A stretch of 64,000 bases of DNA, taken from Streptomyces cinnamoneus (lineage in GTDB: Bacteria; Actinomycetota; Actinomycetes; Streptomycetales; Streptomycetaceae). How positions within the stretch are numbered: the first letter of the stretch is position 1; every line of letters begins with the position of its first letter. The notes below the pieces were generated by a model. That model saw nothing but the letters and a program-made list of their open reading frames with translations. It was not told the origin of the DNA and did no database searches. Position numbers and translations under genes: made by a program. Positions 31,378-38,884 of this stretch are shown here, one piece after another. The DNA is taken from assembly GCF_014650495.1 (NCBI RefSeq), contig NZ_BMVB01000006.1, positions 248,001-312,000 of the forward strand. Direction: 5' to 3'.

Positions 31378-32285
31378 CGGCCGCACCGGGCCCACCCGCC
31401 CCGGCATCCGCGCTGCACGAGCAGCTCCTGGGCCGGCTGCAGGAGATGGCCCTCGCCCAGCCCGACGCGCCGGAACGCCTGGCCATGTGCCGGTTCACCA
31501 CCGGCATGGCGGTGCTCAGGACCGTCTGGCACCTGCCCCCCGGCTCGTTCTTCGCAGAGTACGCGCCGCTGCTCGACCAGGCCGAGCAGCAGGACGCACC
31601 GCGCCGCGTGCTGGCGCCCGCGGCCTACGAACTGCTGCGTGCGGTGACGACGCTCAGCGTCGGCGCGTGGACCCTGGGCGTCGACAGCCCGGCGGTCCGC
31701 GCGCTCGCCAACCTCTCGTTCTGGGCGCTGCAGCAGTACGTGGTCGAGTTCCACGAGGACCTGTGGAGCTACAACAGCCACCTCAACCTGTTCCTCGCCG
31801 CGCTCTCCCTCACGCCGCCCGGCCGCGACCGCCGGGTGGACTCCGCGCTGCTGCTCGCCCTGCAGGCGTACTACGCGATGGTGTACCTGCAGTCCGGGGT
31901 GTCCAAGTTCGTCGGGGCCGGCCGCCGGTGGGCGGACGGCCGCACCCTGCGCGCCGCCTGGGGAGAGCTCGGCACACCGCTGGGCAAGTGGCTGGCCCGC
32001 CGTGACCTGCGGCTCAGCGGGGCGCTCAGCGCCCTCACCCTTCTCTTCGAACTGGGCTTCGCGCCGGCGCTGGTGGCCGCCTGGCCGCAACGCGCCCTGC
32101 TCGGCGGCGCCTCTGCGGCCTTCCACCTCGCGGTCAAGGCGACGATGGGCATCTCGTTCTGGCACCTGTCCTGGTTCGCCGCGCCGCTCTTCTCCGCACC
32201 ACCCGCCCTCGGCCGCCGCCTGGCGTCCGCCCTCTACCAGCCCCCACCTTTCGTCCGGCAAGGAGAACCGTGTCCCAAGAACTGA
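31374..32285 (+). CDS. HTTM-like integral membrane protein
   Basis: A 303-residue membrane protein with about six hydrophobic segments. YAMVYLQSGVSKFVGAGRRWADGRTLRAAW and FWHLSWFAAPLF match the HTTM (vitamin-K-dependent carboxylase-like) fold, where the pattern Yxx.G.SKxxxxxWxxG is typical (SdpB is a known relative). Most bacterial members have unknown roles; some work in peptide toxin maturation or immunity. It lacks the long soluble domain of true gamma-carboxylases. The GTG start overlaps the methyltransferase stop (GTGA), and its end overlaps the next gene by 16 nt. It may act with the small membrane-anchored protein at 29761-30342. Confidence 0.7.
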   Translation: MTAAPGPPAPASALHEQLLGRLQEMALAQPDAPERLAMCRFTTGMAVLRTVWHLPPGSFFAEYAPLLDQAEQQDAPRRVLAPAAYELLRAVTTLSVGAWTLGVDSPAVRALANLSFWALQQYVVEFHEDLWSYNSHLNLFLAALSLTPPGRDRRVDSALLLALQAYYAMVYLQSGVSKFVGAGRRWADGRTLRAAWGELGTPLGKWLARRDLRLSGALSALTLLFELGFAPALVAAWPQRALLGGASAAFHLAVKATMGISFWHLSWFAAPLFSAPPALGRRLASALYQPPPFVRQGEPCPKN

Positions 32286-33310
32286 TCGCAGGGCAGCTCC
32301 AGCTGCGCCCGCCGCAGAGCTGGCAGGAGCCCGACACGCACTACCTGACGGTCCTCAAGGACCCGTGGTACCGCCACCTCGTCGAGCTCACCGACCTCTT
32401 CCACACCGCCACCGTGGACTTCTGGCGCGCCCGCGGCGGCCGCGCCGCGTACCTCCCGATCACCACCGGCTCCATCTCCAGCCCCATGGGCCGGGGCAGC
32501 GACTCCACCCCCGTCAAGGTCCGGCTGGAGGGGGTGGACACCTACCTGGCGGACTCCATGCAGTTCCTGCTGGAGCTGAGCAGCCGGCTCACCGACGGGC
32601 CGAGCTACTACGTGATGCCGTCCTTCCGCGGCGAGCCCGCCGACCAGACCCATCTCTGCCAGTTCTTCCACAGCGAGGCGGAGCTGCCGGGCGGCCTGGA
32701 CGAGGTCGTCGAGACCGTGCAGGCGTACCTGCGCCACCTCGCCGGGGTGTTCCTGGTGCAGGCCGGCGATCTGGTGGCCCGGTTCGCGGGCGGCACCGAT
32801 CACCTGTACGCGCTGCTGCGCGACGACGCCTTCCGCCGGATCCGCTTCGACGACGCCGTCGAGCTGCTGGGCAACGACCCCGCCTACGTCCACGAGCAGT
32901 TTCCCGGCTGCCGTTCGCTCACGCGCGCCGGTGAGCGCCGGCTGATGGACGAGCTGGGCCAGTTCACCTGGGTGACGCACATGGACCACCTCTCGGTCCC
33001 CTTCTACCAGGCGTTCGACCCGGACGACCGGGACAAGGCGGTCTGCGCCGACCTGCTGTTCGGTGTGGGAGAGACGGTCGGCTGCGGCGAACGGCACGCC
33101 ACCGCCGAGCAGTTGCGCGAGGCCCTGGCACTGCACGAGGTCGACGAGTCGGACTACGCCTGGTACCTGCGCATGCGCGAGGAGACCCCGCTGCGCACCG
33201 CCGGGTTCGGGATGGGCGTCGAGCGGTTCATGCTGTGGCTGACCGGCCACGACGAGATACGCGACCTGCCGCTGTTGCTGCGCTTCAACGGCCGCCAGAT
33301 CAATCCCTGA
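32270..33310 (+). CDS. Asparaginyl-tRNA synthetase-like catalytic core without anticodon domain
   Basis: A 346-residue class IIb synthetase core. TTGSISSPMGRGSD stands where AspRS/AsnRS have motif 1 and the flipping loop. YLADSMQFLLELSSRL and YYVMPSFRGEPADQTHLCQFFHSEAEL form motif 2 (the synthetase FRAExxxTxRHLxEFxxxExE pattern). VCADLLFGVGETVGCGERHA and AGFGMGVERFMLWLTG (motif 3, ending R-F) follow. The N-terminal OB-fold that reads the anticodon is absent. Archaeal proteins of this form (asparagine synthetase-related) make asparagine from aspartate and ammonia through an aminoacyl-adenylate. I infer a ligase that activates a carboxylate and amidates it or passes it to another amine. GTG 32270 follows AAGGAGA. 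Confidence 0.82.
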   Translation: MSQELIAGQLQLRPPQSWQEPDTHYLTVLKDPWYRHLVELTDLFHTATVDFWRARGGRAAYLPITTGSISSPMGRGSDSTPVKVRLEGVDTYLADSMQFLLELSSRLTDGPSYYVMPSFRGEPADQTHLCQFFHSEAELPGGLDEVVETVQAYLRHLAGVFLVQAGDLVARFAGGTDHLYALLRDDAFRRIRFDDAVELLGNDPAYVHEQFPGCRSLTRAGERRLMDELGQFTWVTHMDHLSVPFYQAFDPDDRDKAVCADLLFGVGETVGCGERHATAEQLREALALHEVDESDYAWYLRMREETPLRTAGFGMGVERFMLWLTGHDEIRDLPLLLRFNGRQINP

Positions 33311-33311
33311 C

Positions 33312-34688
33312 ATGACCGAGACGACTCCGGCACCCACCACGGTGGGCGCCCGCGACGAGCGGGCCGACCGGCTGCGCGAGCGGCTGGTGGGCCTCGCCCG
33401 TGGGGAAATCACCGGCATCGCCGGGATGGACCTGGGCCTGGACTACCGGGACGGCAGCCTCCGGCTGCGCGGTCACCGCGCCGACGATCTGCTGGACCGC
33501 TACGGCTCCCCGCTGCTGGTCTTCGACGCGGAGCGCGTGCGCTCCAACGCCCGGGCGCTGCGCGAGGCGTTCGGGCGGCACTTCTCCGACGTACGGCTCT
33601 GCTACGCCATGAAGGCGTGCTACGTGGGGCCGGTGCTGCGCACCCTGCTGGAGGAGGGTGTCGGCCTGGAGACGATGAGCGACCTCGAACTGCAGCTGGC
33701 ACAGGCCCACGGCGCACGCGGCCCGGACCTGTGCAGCAACGGGATCGGCCGCAGCGACGCGTACAACCGGCGGACCGCCGCGGCCTCGCCGTTCCTGACC
33801 GTGGTCGACGCCGAATCGGACGTGGCCGCCCTGGAGCGGGCCGTGTCCGGGCCGGACCGGCTGCCGGTGGCCGTGCGGGTCACCCCGCCCTCCCGGGACT
33901 CCGGCCTGTTCGACCGCTCCGGTTCGAAGCTCGGCGCCGACCACTCCGGCGGCAGCTTCGACCGGGTCCTGCAGCGTTGCCTGGCCTCCGACCGGCTGCA
34001 GGTGGCGGGCCTGCACGCCCACCAGCTGACCCACTGCGCGGACCTGGAGCAGTTCCGCTCGGCAGTGCGGGCGCTGGCGGCGGTCGCGGTCGACGCCGAG
34101 CACCGCTACGGCATCCGGTTCACGTACGTGGACATCGGCGGAGGGCTGGAGAGCAGGTTCCTGTTCGAGCGTGCAGGGGCCCGGATCGAGGACTTCGCGG
34201 CCGCAGCGGCAAAGGAGCTGGCGGTCCTGGGGCACGAGGTCACGCTGGTGCTGGAGCCCGGGCGCTGGCTGGTCGCCGACGCCGCGACGGTGCTCTGCAC
34301 CGTCTCCGGGGTCAAGCACAACAGCGGCCGGGAGTGGGTCATCGCCGACGCCGGGGCGTCCCTGCTGATCCCCCTGCCCGAGCTGGTCTACCACCCCCTG
34401 CCGGTCCGCCTGGACGGGCGCCCGTGGCGCCCGACGGCGGTGGGGGACCAGACCTGCGACGCCCAGAACGTGCTCTGCCAGGACGCCGAACTGCCGCCGC
34501 TGGAGACCGGCGACCGGCTGGCGCTGCTCAACTGCGGTGCCTATACGACGGTCTTCTCCTCGGCCTGGGGACACCGCCTGCCCACCACGCTGCTGGTGGA
34601 CGGCGACCGTCCGCCGGAGGTGGTCTTCGGCCCGGAGCAGCAGTCCGCCTTCTGGCAGGCGCTGCACGGGGTGGACCTGACCTTCTGA
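33312..34688 (+). CDS. PLP-dependent decarboxylase (DAP/ornithine decarboxylase fold, group IV)
   Basis: A 458-residue alanine-racemase-fold decarboxylase. The PLP lysine lies in LCYAMKACY (Lys101). GVGLETMSDLELQLA, GLHAHQLTHCADLEQF, YVDIGGGL (the Gly-rich phosphate loop) and LVLEPGRWLVADAA follow, and GDQTCDAQNVLCQDAELP carries the C-terminal active-site Cys (the CDxxD-like signature of LysA/ODC) and GAYTTVFSSAW ends the site. Such enzymes decarboxylate diaminopimelate, ornithine, arginine or carrier-bound substrates (BtrK type). It starts 1 nt after the AsnRS-like stop. The pairing suggests that an amino acid is first activated or amidated and then decarboxylated, or the reverse, to make an amine building block. 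Confidence 0.85.
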   Translation: MTETTPAPTTVGARDERADRLRERLVGLARGEITGIAGMDLGLDYRDGSLRLRGHRADDLLDRYGSPLLVFDAERVRSNARALREAFGRHFSDVRLCYAMKACYVGPVLRTLLEEGVGLETMSDLELQLAQAHGARGPDLCSNGIGRSDAYNRRTAAASPFLTVVDAESDVAALERAVSGPDRLPVAVRVTPPSRDSGLFDRSGSKLGADHSGGSFDRVLQRCLASDRLQVAGLHAHQLTHCADLEQFRSAVRALAAVAVDAEHRYGIRFTYVDIGGGLESRFLFERAGARIEDFAAAAAKELAVLGHEVTLVLEPGRWLVADAATVLCTVSGVKHNSGREWVIADAGASLLIPLPELVYHPLPVRLDGRPWRPTAVGDQTCDAQNVLCQDAELPPLETGDRLALLNCGAYTTVFSSAWGHRLPTTLLVDGDRPPEVVFGPEQQSAFWQALHGVDLTF

Positions 34689-34725
34689 ACCACCTTTGCG
34701 CACATCTGAACCACCTTTGCGCACA
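34684..34725. repeat. Exact 21-bp tandem duplication over the decarboxylase stop codon
   Basis: TCTGAACCACCTTTGCGCAC plus A occurs twice in a row (34684-34704 and 34705-34725). The first copy contains the TGA stop of the decarboxylase gene. Confidence 0.8.
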
Positions 34726-34778
34726 GTCGAGTCCGGCCGGTCCCCCCGCGGGGGGACCGGCCGGACTCGTCTGTGCGC
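34719..34778. terminator. Very long bidirectional hairpin terminator
   Basis: Arms of 20 bp (34728-34747 and 34750-34769) form an almost loop-free palindrome centred on CCGCGG. A T-T mismatch and a further 8-bp stem, GCGCACAG with CTGTGCGC, extend it. It lies between convergent genes. Confidence 0.85.
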
Positions 34779-36674
34779 TCAGTCCGTCAGCAGCACGGTC
34801 AGCGTGGTGGCCTCGTACACGCCGTCGATCAGCTGCAGGAACACGGCCTCGTGCTCGTCCGGCACCACCTCGGGCGAGGCGAGGTCCACCGTCCAGTCGA
34901 ACGCGCGGTGCCGGTGCGGCGGCAGTGCCTCGGCGCGGCTCCAGCCCTCCGGCAGCTCCGCGAAGCTGCCCGCCACGAACGCGAAGCCCACGGCGCCGTG
35001 CGCCTCCTGCCCGGCGGGGTTGACCACCCGCCGGTGCAGCGGGGCCGGGGTCCCCCGCCCTGCCCGGACCTCGTACGCGCCGTGCTGTCCGGGGTCCGCG
35101 ATCTCCCCGGTGGACCACTGCAGGCTCCCGCAGCGCCGGCACTGCACGCACTGCACCCGCAGCTCGGGTTCCACCCGGTGCTGGAGGCGCATCAGCACCG
35201 CGCGGTCCTTGCGGCAGCCGGGGCAGGTGAGCGGTTCGGCGGACACCTGGCGCAGGGCCGCGAGGGTGCCGTCGGTGTACTGCCACCAACTCCGGTGCAC
35301 CTGGTCGACCAGCTCCTTCATCAGATCGGCCTGCAGCCCGGTGAGTTCGGCGGCGAGTGCCGCGCTCTCCCCGGCCGTGACGCCGCGCAGCTGTTCGCGG
35401 GTCGCACTGCGGACCCGGGCGCGCAGCTCCGTCATCCGTGCCCGGTCGGGTTCGATGCCCAGCCAGTGCAGCCTGTCCAGCCGGGGCAGGACGGTGCCGT
35501 TCCAGTACGCCAGCCGGTCCAGCAGGGCCGGATCCGCCGGGGCCAGCCCCGTGACGGCGACGTCGGCGAGCCGGGCCGGTGCGCGGCGTGCGGCGGGGGG
35601 CCGTGCCGGCGGGGTGGCGAAGGTGAGGGCCGGATCGCCGAACAGGCCGAACCGGGCCAGTTCGCCGGTCGTGCGCTGGGCGTGGACGTTCAGCCGCTCG
35701 ACCACCTCGCCGAGCGGCAGGCCCTCGGCGACCCCGGCCTCGAAGTCGTCCTTGGACACGCCTTGCGCGGCGTGCACCCCGACCGGGCCCACCACGGCGA
35801 CGGAGATGCCGGAGAGGAAGCCGAGCCCCAGATTGACCTCGGTCGGGAAGGCGTTGTTGCCCAGGGCCACCGCGGAGCAGCTCTGGACGAACACCAGGCT
35901 GGCGTTGACGTCCGCCGCGGACAGCCGGGCCTCGTCGTCCAGGTCGGTGCGGAAGCATCCGCCGCCTCGGAGGCAGGAGGGGACGCGGTCGCCGTCCTCG
36001 ACGAGGGGCAGCAGCCCGTCCCGGTGGTCGGAGCGGCCGCAGATGATCCCGTCCGGCAGGTGTGCGCAGCACTCGCGGCCGTGCGAGCGCACCACCAGGC
36101 TCTTGAAGGCGTCCCGGGTCAGCGGCGTGAGCTCGTCGAAGCCCACTGCATCGGCGGTCGCGGCGTCCGACTCCGAGGGGTGGGTGACCTTGAAGCGCCC
36201 GGTGGTGCCCAGCGCCCCGAGGGTCAGCGTGCGGTAGACCAGGCTCGTCAGCGCGGAGGCGTCACGGGCGGTCAGCACGCCGGCCCGGGGCGCGAGGCCG
36301 CCCGGCCAGTCGCCGAGGGCGGACAGGTCCCCGGCGAGGCCCACCACGGCCACCAGTGTGTCCCGGTGGGCGGCCAGCGCACCGGGCAGCTCCCACACCT
36401 CCAGGTACTGGTGGGGGCGTCCGGTGGCGGCGGCCAGGAGGTGCCCGGCCGCGAGGGCGGCCCGGCTGCCGGCGGAGAGCACCACGCCGGGGCGGGGCTC
36501 GGGCGTGACGGCCGGCAGGTCGGTCACGCCCCGGCTGGCCAGGAGCTCCTGATAGCGGGTCACACTGGGGCCGGCCAGGAGAGGAAACGGCCGGCCGGGG
36601 GTCCACGAGCCCACTTGGCCGTGGAATTCTTCGAGGTCGGTGTGGACGATGGCGCCGGTCTGGGTCAGGGGCAT
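34779..36674 (-). CDS. Caspase-fold cysteine peptidase-like protein (C25/CHAT type)
   Basis: A 631-residue protein. The caspase-fold catalytic pair is visible: SLVVRSHGRECCAH (His198) and LVFVQSCSAVALGNN (Cys266), followed by FLSGISVAVVGPVGVH and GLFGDPALTF, the LxGDPxL ending typical of C25/CHAT-type clan CD proteases. A central helical part follows. Two Cys pairs, CPGCRK and CVQCRRCGS (about residues 486-520), look like a zinc ribbon. The C-terminus is beta-rich. The target is unknown; no obvious precursor peptide lies beside it. It could release the product in place of a thioesterase, process a protein, or act in defence or regulation. ATG 36674 follows AGAGG; transcription probably starts about 245 nt upstream. 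Confidence 0.65.
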   Translation of the reverse strand: MPLTQTGAIVHTDLEEFHGQVGSWTPGRPFPLLAGPSVTRYQELLASRGVTDLPAVTPEPRPGVVLSAGSRAALAAGHLLAAATGRPHQYLEVWELPGALAAHRDTLVAVVGLAGDLSALGDWPGGLAPRAGVLTARDASALTSLVYRTLTLGALGTTGRFKVTHPSESDAATADAVGFDELTPLTRDAFKSLVVRSHGRECCAHLPDGIICGRSDHRDGLLPLVEDGDRVPSCLRGGGCFRTDLDDEARLSAADVNASLVFVQSCSAVALGNNAFPTEVNLGLGFLSGISVAVVGPVGVHAAQGVSKDDFEAGVAEGLPLGEVVERLNVHAQRTTGELARFGLFGDPALTFATPPARPPAARRAPARLADVAVTGLAPADPALLDRLAYWNGTVLPRLDRLHWLGIEPDRARMTELRARVRSATREQLRGVTAGESAALAAELTGLQADLMKELVDQVHRSWWQYTDGTLAALRQVSAEPLTCPGCRKDRAVLMRLQHRVEPELRVQCVQCRRCGSLQWSTGEIADPGQHGAYEVRAGRGTPAPLHRRVVNPAGQEAHGAVGFAFVAGSFAELPEGWSRAEALPPHRHRAFDWTVDLASPEVVPDEHEAVFLQLIDGVYEATTLTVLLTD

Positions 36675-37036
36675 GGAGTACCTCTAGATCGGTCCGGCTC
36701 GTCGGCTGCGGGGCGCGGCTGCGGGCGGCGGTGGCCGGCACCGGCCGGAGGAGGTGTCCGCCTCTCGGGGCGGGCGGCAGCCTCGGAGCTTCGGATAACG
36801 AGATGTGCTCATCGACAGGCCACGCGGACGGCTGGAGAGAGAGCCGATGGCGGCGTTCCCCGATATCGGGGGAATCGCCGCGTGTCCGATATTCACTGCG
36901 GCTTCTGCCGCGTCATGGCCGCATTATTATCCGGCGTCTTCTCAGTGCCCGTCAATTGCCTACCGGCGGATACCCCGGACGTTCCTCCGTGCCGGGCCCG
37001 GCCCGCGGGTCGCGTGCCGGGCCCGCACCACCGGCC
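36675..37036. promoter_or_regulatory. Intergenic region with a minus-strand promoter and a palindrome
   Basis: This 362-bp gap has no convincing gene. On the minus strand a TTGACG -35 (36950-36955) and GATAAT -10 (36926-36931) are separated by 18 nt, a good housekeeping-type promoter for the caspase-fold gene. A perfect 14-bp palindrome, CCCCGATATCGGGG, lies at 36858-36871 downstream of the start, and CCGATAT recurs near 36886; this could be an operator. Confidence 0.5.
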
Positions 37037-38383
37037 TCAGGCGCGCGGGGGCTCCGGGAGGCGGTGGCCGTGGCAGTGCAGTGCCTGCCGGAAGGCCAGC
37101 GCGGCCGGGCCGTGCTCACCGGCCCGGTGCAGCGCCGTGGCCAGCTCGCCCCAGGCGCCGGCGGCGCGCCGCCCGGTGGTCGCTCCCGCCAGCGCCTCGG
37201 CGGCCTGCTTCCGTGCGTCCCCGGCGGCCCGGGCCGCCTCGGTGCCGCCACGGCCGGCCCGGGCCTCGGCGAGCAGCAGCAGGGCCCGGGCCCGCTCCGG
37301 CCCGGCCTCGGGCGGCAGCTCGGCGAGGGCGCGTTCGGCCAGCTCACAGGCGGCGGCGTCATCGCCGAGCAGGAGTTCTGCGCGGGCGGCCGCGGTCGCG
37401 TGGGCGGCGCGGTCCCCGGGCCGGCCGTGCTCGGCGAGCGGAGCCGCCGCCTCGGCCAGTACGGTCCGGGCGCCGGCCGCGTCGGGGACGTCCAGGCCGA
37501 GCAGCACCTCGGCGTGGAGGACGCGCAGCCGCCCGGCCACCCGTTCGTTCTCCCCGGCCGGGCCGGCTTCCAGTGCCCGCTGGATCAGCGGCAGGGCATC
37601 GGCGGAGTTGCCGCTCTCGTGCGCGGCGAGGCCGGCGCTCCAGTACGCGGCGCTGAGCGCCTTCGGCGTGCCGACCGCCTCGGCGCGCCGGATCGCGGTG
37701 CCGGTGAGCTGCTGGGCGCGCTGGACGTCCCCGCGTTCGCAGTAGAGGGCGGCAAGGGAGGCCAGGAGCTCCACCCCGACCTGGGTGGGGACCAGCTTGA
37801 GCTGCTGCATCTCGGTCAGGACGCCCTCGGCGAGGGTGATCGCGTAGTCGAGGTCGCCCAGTTCGTGGTAGCAGCGGCAGAGCGCGACCACGACGGCGAG
37901 CCGGGAGACCCGGCCCTGGGACTGTGCGGCCGAGGTCCGCAGGTGCTCGTACCGGTCGACGGCGTCGGCGAGCCTGCCGGCGCGCTCCAGGGACTGGGCG
38001 ATGCCGAGTTCGGCGGCGAGCCTGATGTCCTGCAGGTCCGCGCCGGAGGCCCGGTCCTGTACGGCCTCGTAGCGGTGCAGGGCGGCCTCGGGCGAGCCGT
38101 CGCGGTCCAGGGACGCCTCGGCGAAGCGGAGTTCGACCTCCAGCTCGCCGCGGTCGGCGCGGTCCAGGCAGTTGAGGAGGTACTCGGGGTCGCAGCCCAG
38201 CCGGTGGGCGAGCTGGACCAGCACGTCGTGCGACGGGGTCCGCTTGCCGGACTCCAGCAGGGAAATGTAGCTCGGGGAGAAGTCCTGTCCGGCCAGATCG
38301 ACCTGGGACAGACCTGCGGCGCGCCGGAGCTGCCGGATTCTCGAACCAAGCCTCTGCAGGTGCTCCACGCTTGAACTCCCCAT
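37037..38383 (-). CDS. XRE-family regulator with TPR domain
   Basis: A 448-residue regulator. Residues 8-70 form an XRE helix-turn-helix (LGSRIRQLRRAAGLSQVDLAGQDFSPSYISLLESGKRTPSHDVLVQLAHRLG, here cited only for its pattern SQxxLA...SxSYIS.LESGKR). The rest is a row of TPR helices (for example YEHLRTSAAQSQGRVSRLAV, ALCRCYHELGDLDYAITLAE, LAHESGNSADALPLIQRAL). In Gram-positive bacteria this build is used by regulators that sense small peptides. The gene is divergent from a 72-residue secreted peptide gene, which could encode its ligand. It starts at ATG 38383. Confidence 0.85.
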   Translation of the reverse strand: MGSSSVEHLQRLGSRIRQLRRAAGLSQVDLAGQDFSPSYISLLESGKRTPSHDVLVQLAHRLGCDPEYLLNCLDRADRGELEVELRFAEASLDRDGSPEAALHRYEAVQDRASGADLQDIRLAAELGIAQSLERAGRLADAVDRYEHLRTSAAQSQGRVSRLAVVVALCRCYHELGDLDYAITLAEGVLTEMQQLKLVPTQVGVELLASLAALYCERGDVQRAQQLTGTAIRRAEAVGTPKALSAAYWSAGLAAHESGNSADALPLIQRALEAGPAGENERVAGRLRVLHAEVLLGLDVPDAAGARTVLAEAAAPLAEHGRPGDRAAHATAAARAELLLGDDAAACELAERALAELPPEAGPERARALLLLAEARAGRGGTEAARAAGDARKQAAEALAGATTGRRAAGAWGELATALHRAGEHGPAALAFRQALHCHGHRLPEPPRA

Positions 38384-38452
38384 ATTGACTACGGAATCTA
38401 ACTGAATTTACCACCGCCTGTCAAAGGTCCTCCGGGGCGCACGTGTGGGGTC

Positions 38453-38495
38453 CGTTGATCCCGTCGTTGATCTTGTCGTTGATCAGACGTAGATC
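38453..38495 (+). promoter_or_regulatory. Three 12-bp direct repeats overlapping a promoter of the peptide gene
   Basis: CGTTGATC occurs at 38453, 38465 and 38477, an exact 12-bp period, i.e. about one helical turn. A TTGATC -35 (38467-38472) and TAGATC -10-like box (38490-38495) with a 17-nt spacer overlap the repeats. They may bind the XRE-TPR regulator. Confidence 0.5.
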
Positions 38496-38597
38496 GCGGG
38501 GTGCCAGGCTGCGGGCAGTGAACGACGGACTTCCGGCGGCTGCCAGTGCAGGCCGCCGGCCGGCCGTGAAGGCCGGTCCAGCAGAGGAGAACTCGCC

Positions 38598-38816
38598 ATG
38601 GAGCATGTGACGAAGCCGGCCGCCGCCGGGACGCACCGGGCACGGATGGCGGCCGGGCTCGCAGCCGCGCTGCTCGCCCTGCTCCCGGCGGCGGTGGTGA
38701 CGGCCACGACTGCCGGCTGGGACGGTGCCCCCGCACAGATCAGTGCGGACGGCAGCCACAAGGACCCCAAGGAGTGGAACAACACCCTCGACGTTCCGCC
38801 GCCCAAGATGCAGTGA
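38598..38816 (+). CDS. Small secreted peptide, candidate signal for the XRE-TPR regulator
   Basis: A 72-residue peptide. It has a charged N-terminus (MEHVTKPAAAGTHRARM), a hydrophobic core (AAGLAAALLALLPAAVV) and a likely signal-peptidase site near VVTATTAG. The mature part would be about 30 residues ending in NNTLDVPPPKMQ. The ATG is preceded by GAGGAG at 9 nt, so translation is well supported. I recognise no family. Divergent pairing with an XRE-TPR regulator resembles known peptide-pheromone circuits, so a signalling role is proposed; a simple secreted stress peptide is the alternative. Confidence 0.65.
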   Translation: MEHVTKPAAAGTHRARMAAGLAAALLALLPAAVVTATTAGWDGAPAQISADGSHKDPKEWNNTLDVPPPKMQ

Positions 38817-38884
38817 CCCCGCACGAGCAGCCGAGGACCGGCCCCCGGAGCCCTTGCCGTGGCGGTCCGGTGAGGCGGGGTCCT

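Noticed and set aside
36684..36896. A 70-residue open frame on the minus strand in the leader of the caspase-fold gene
   Set aside because: No ribosome-binding site and Arg/Pro-rich composition typical of chance frames; the region also has promoter and palindrome features.
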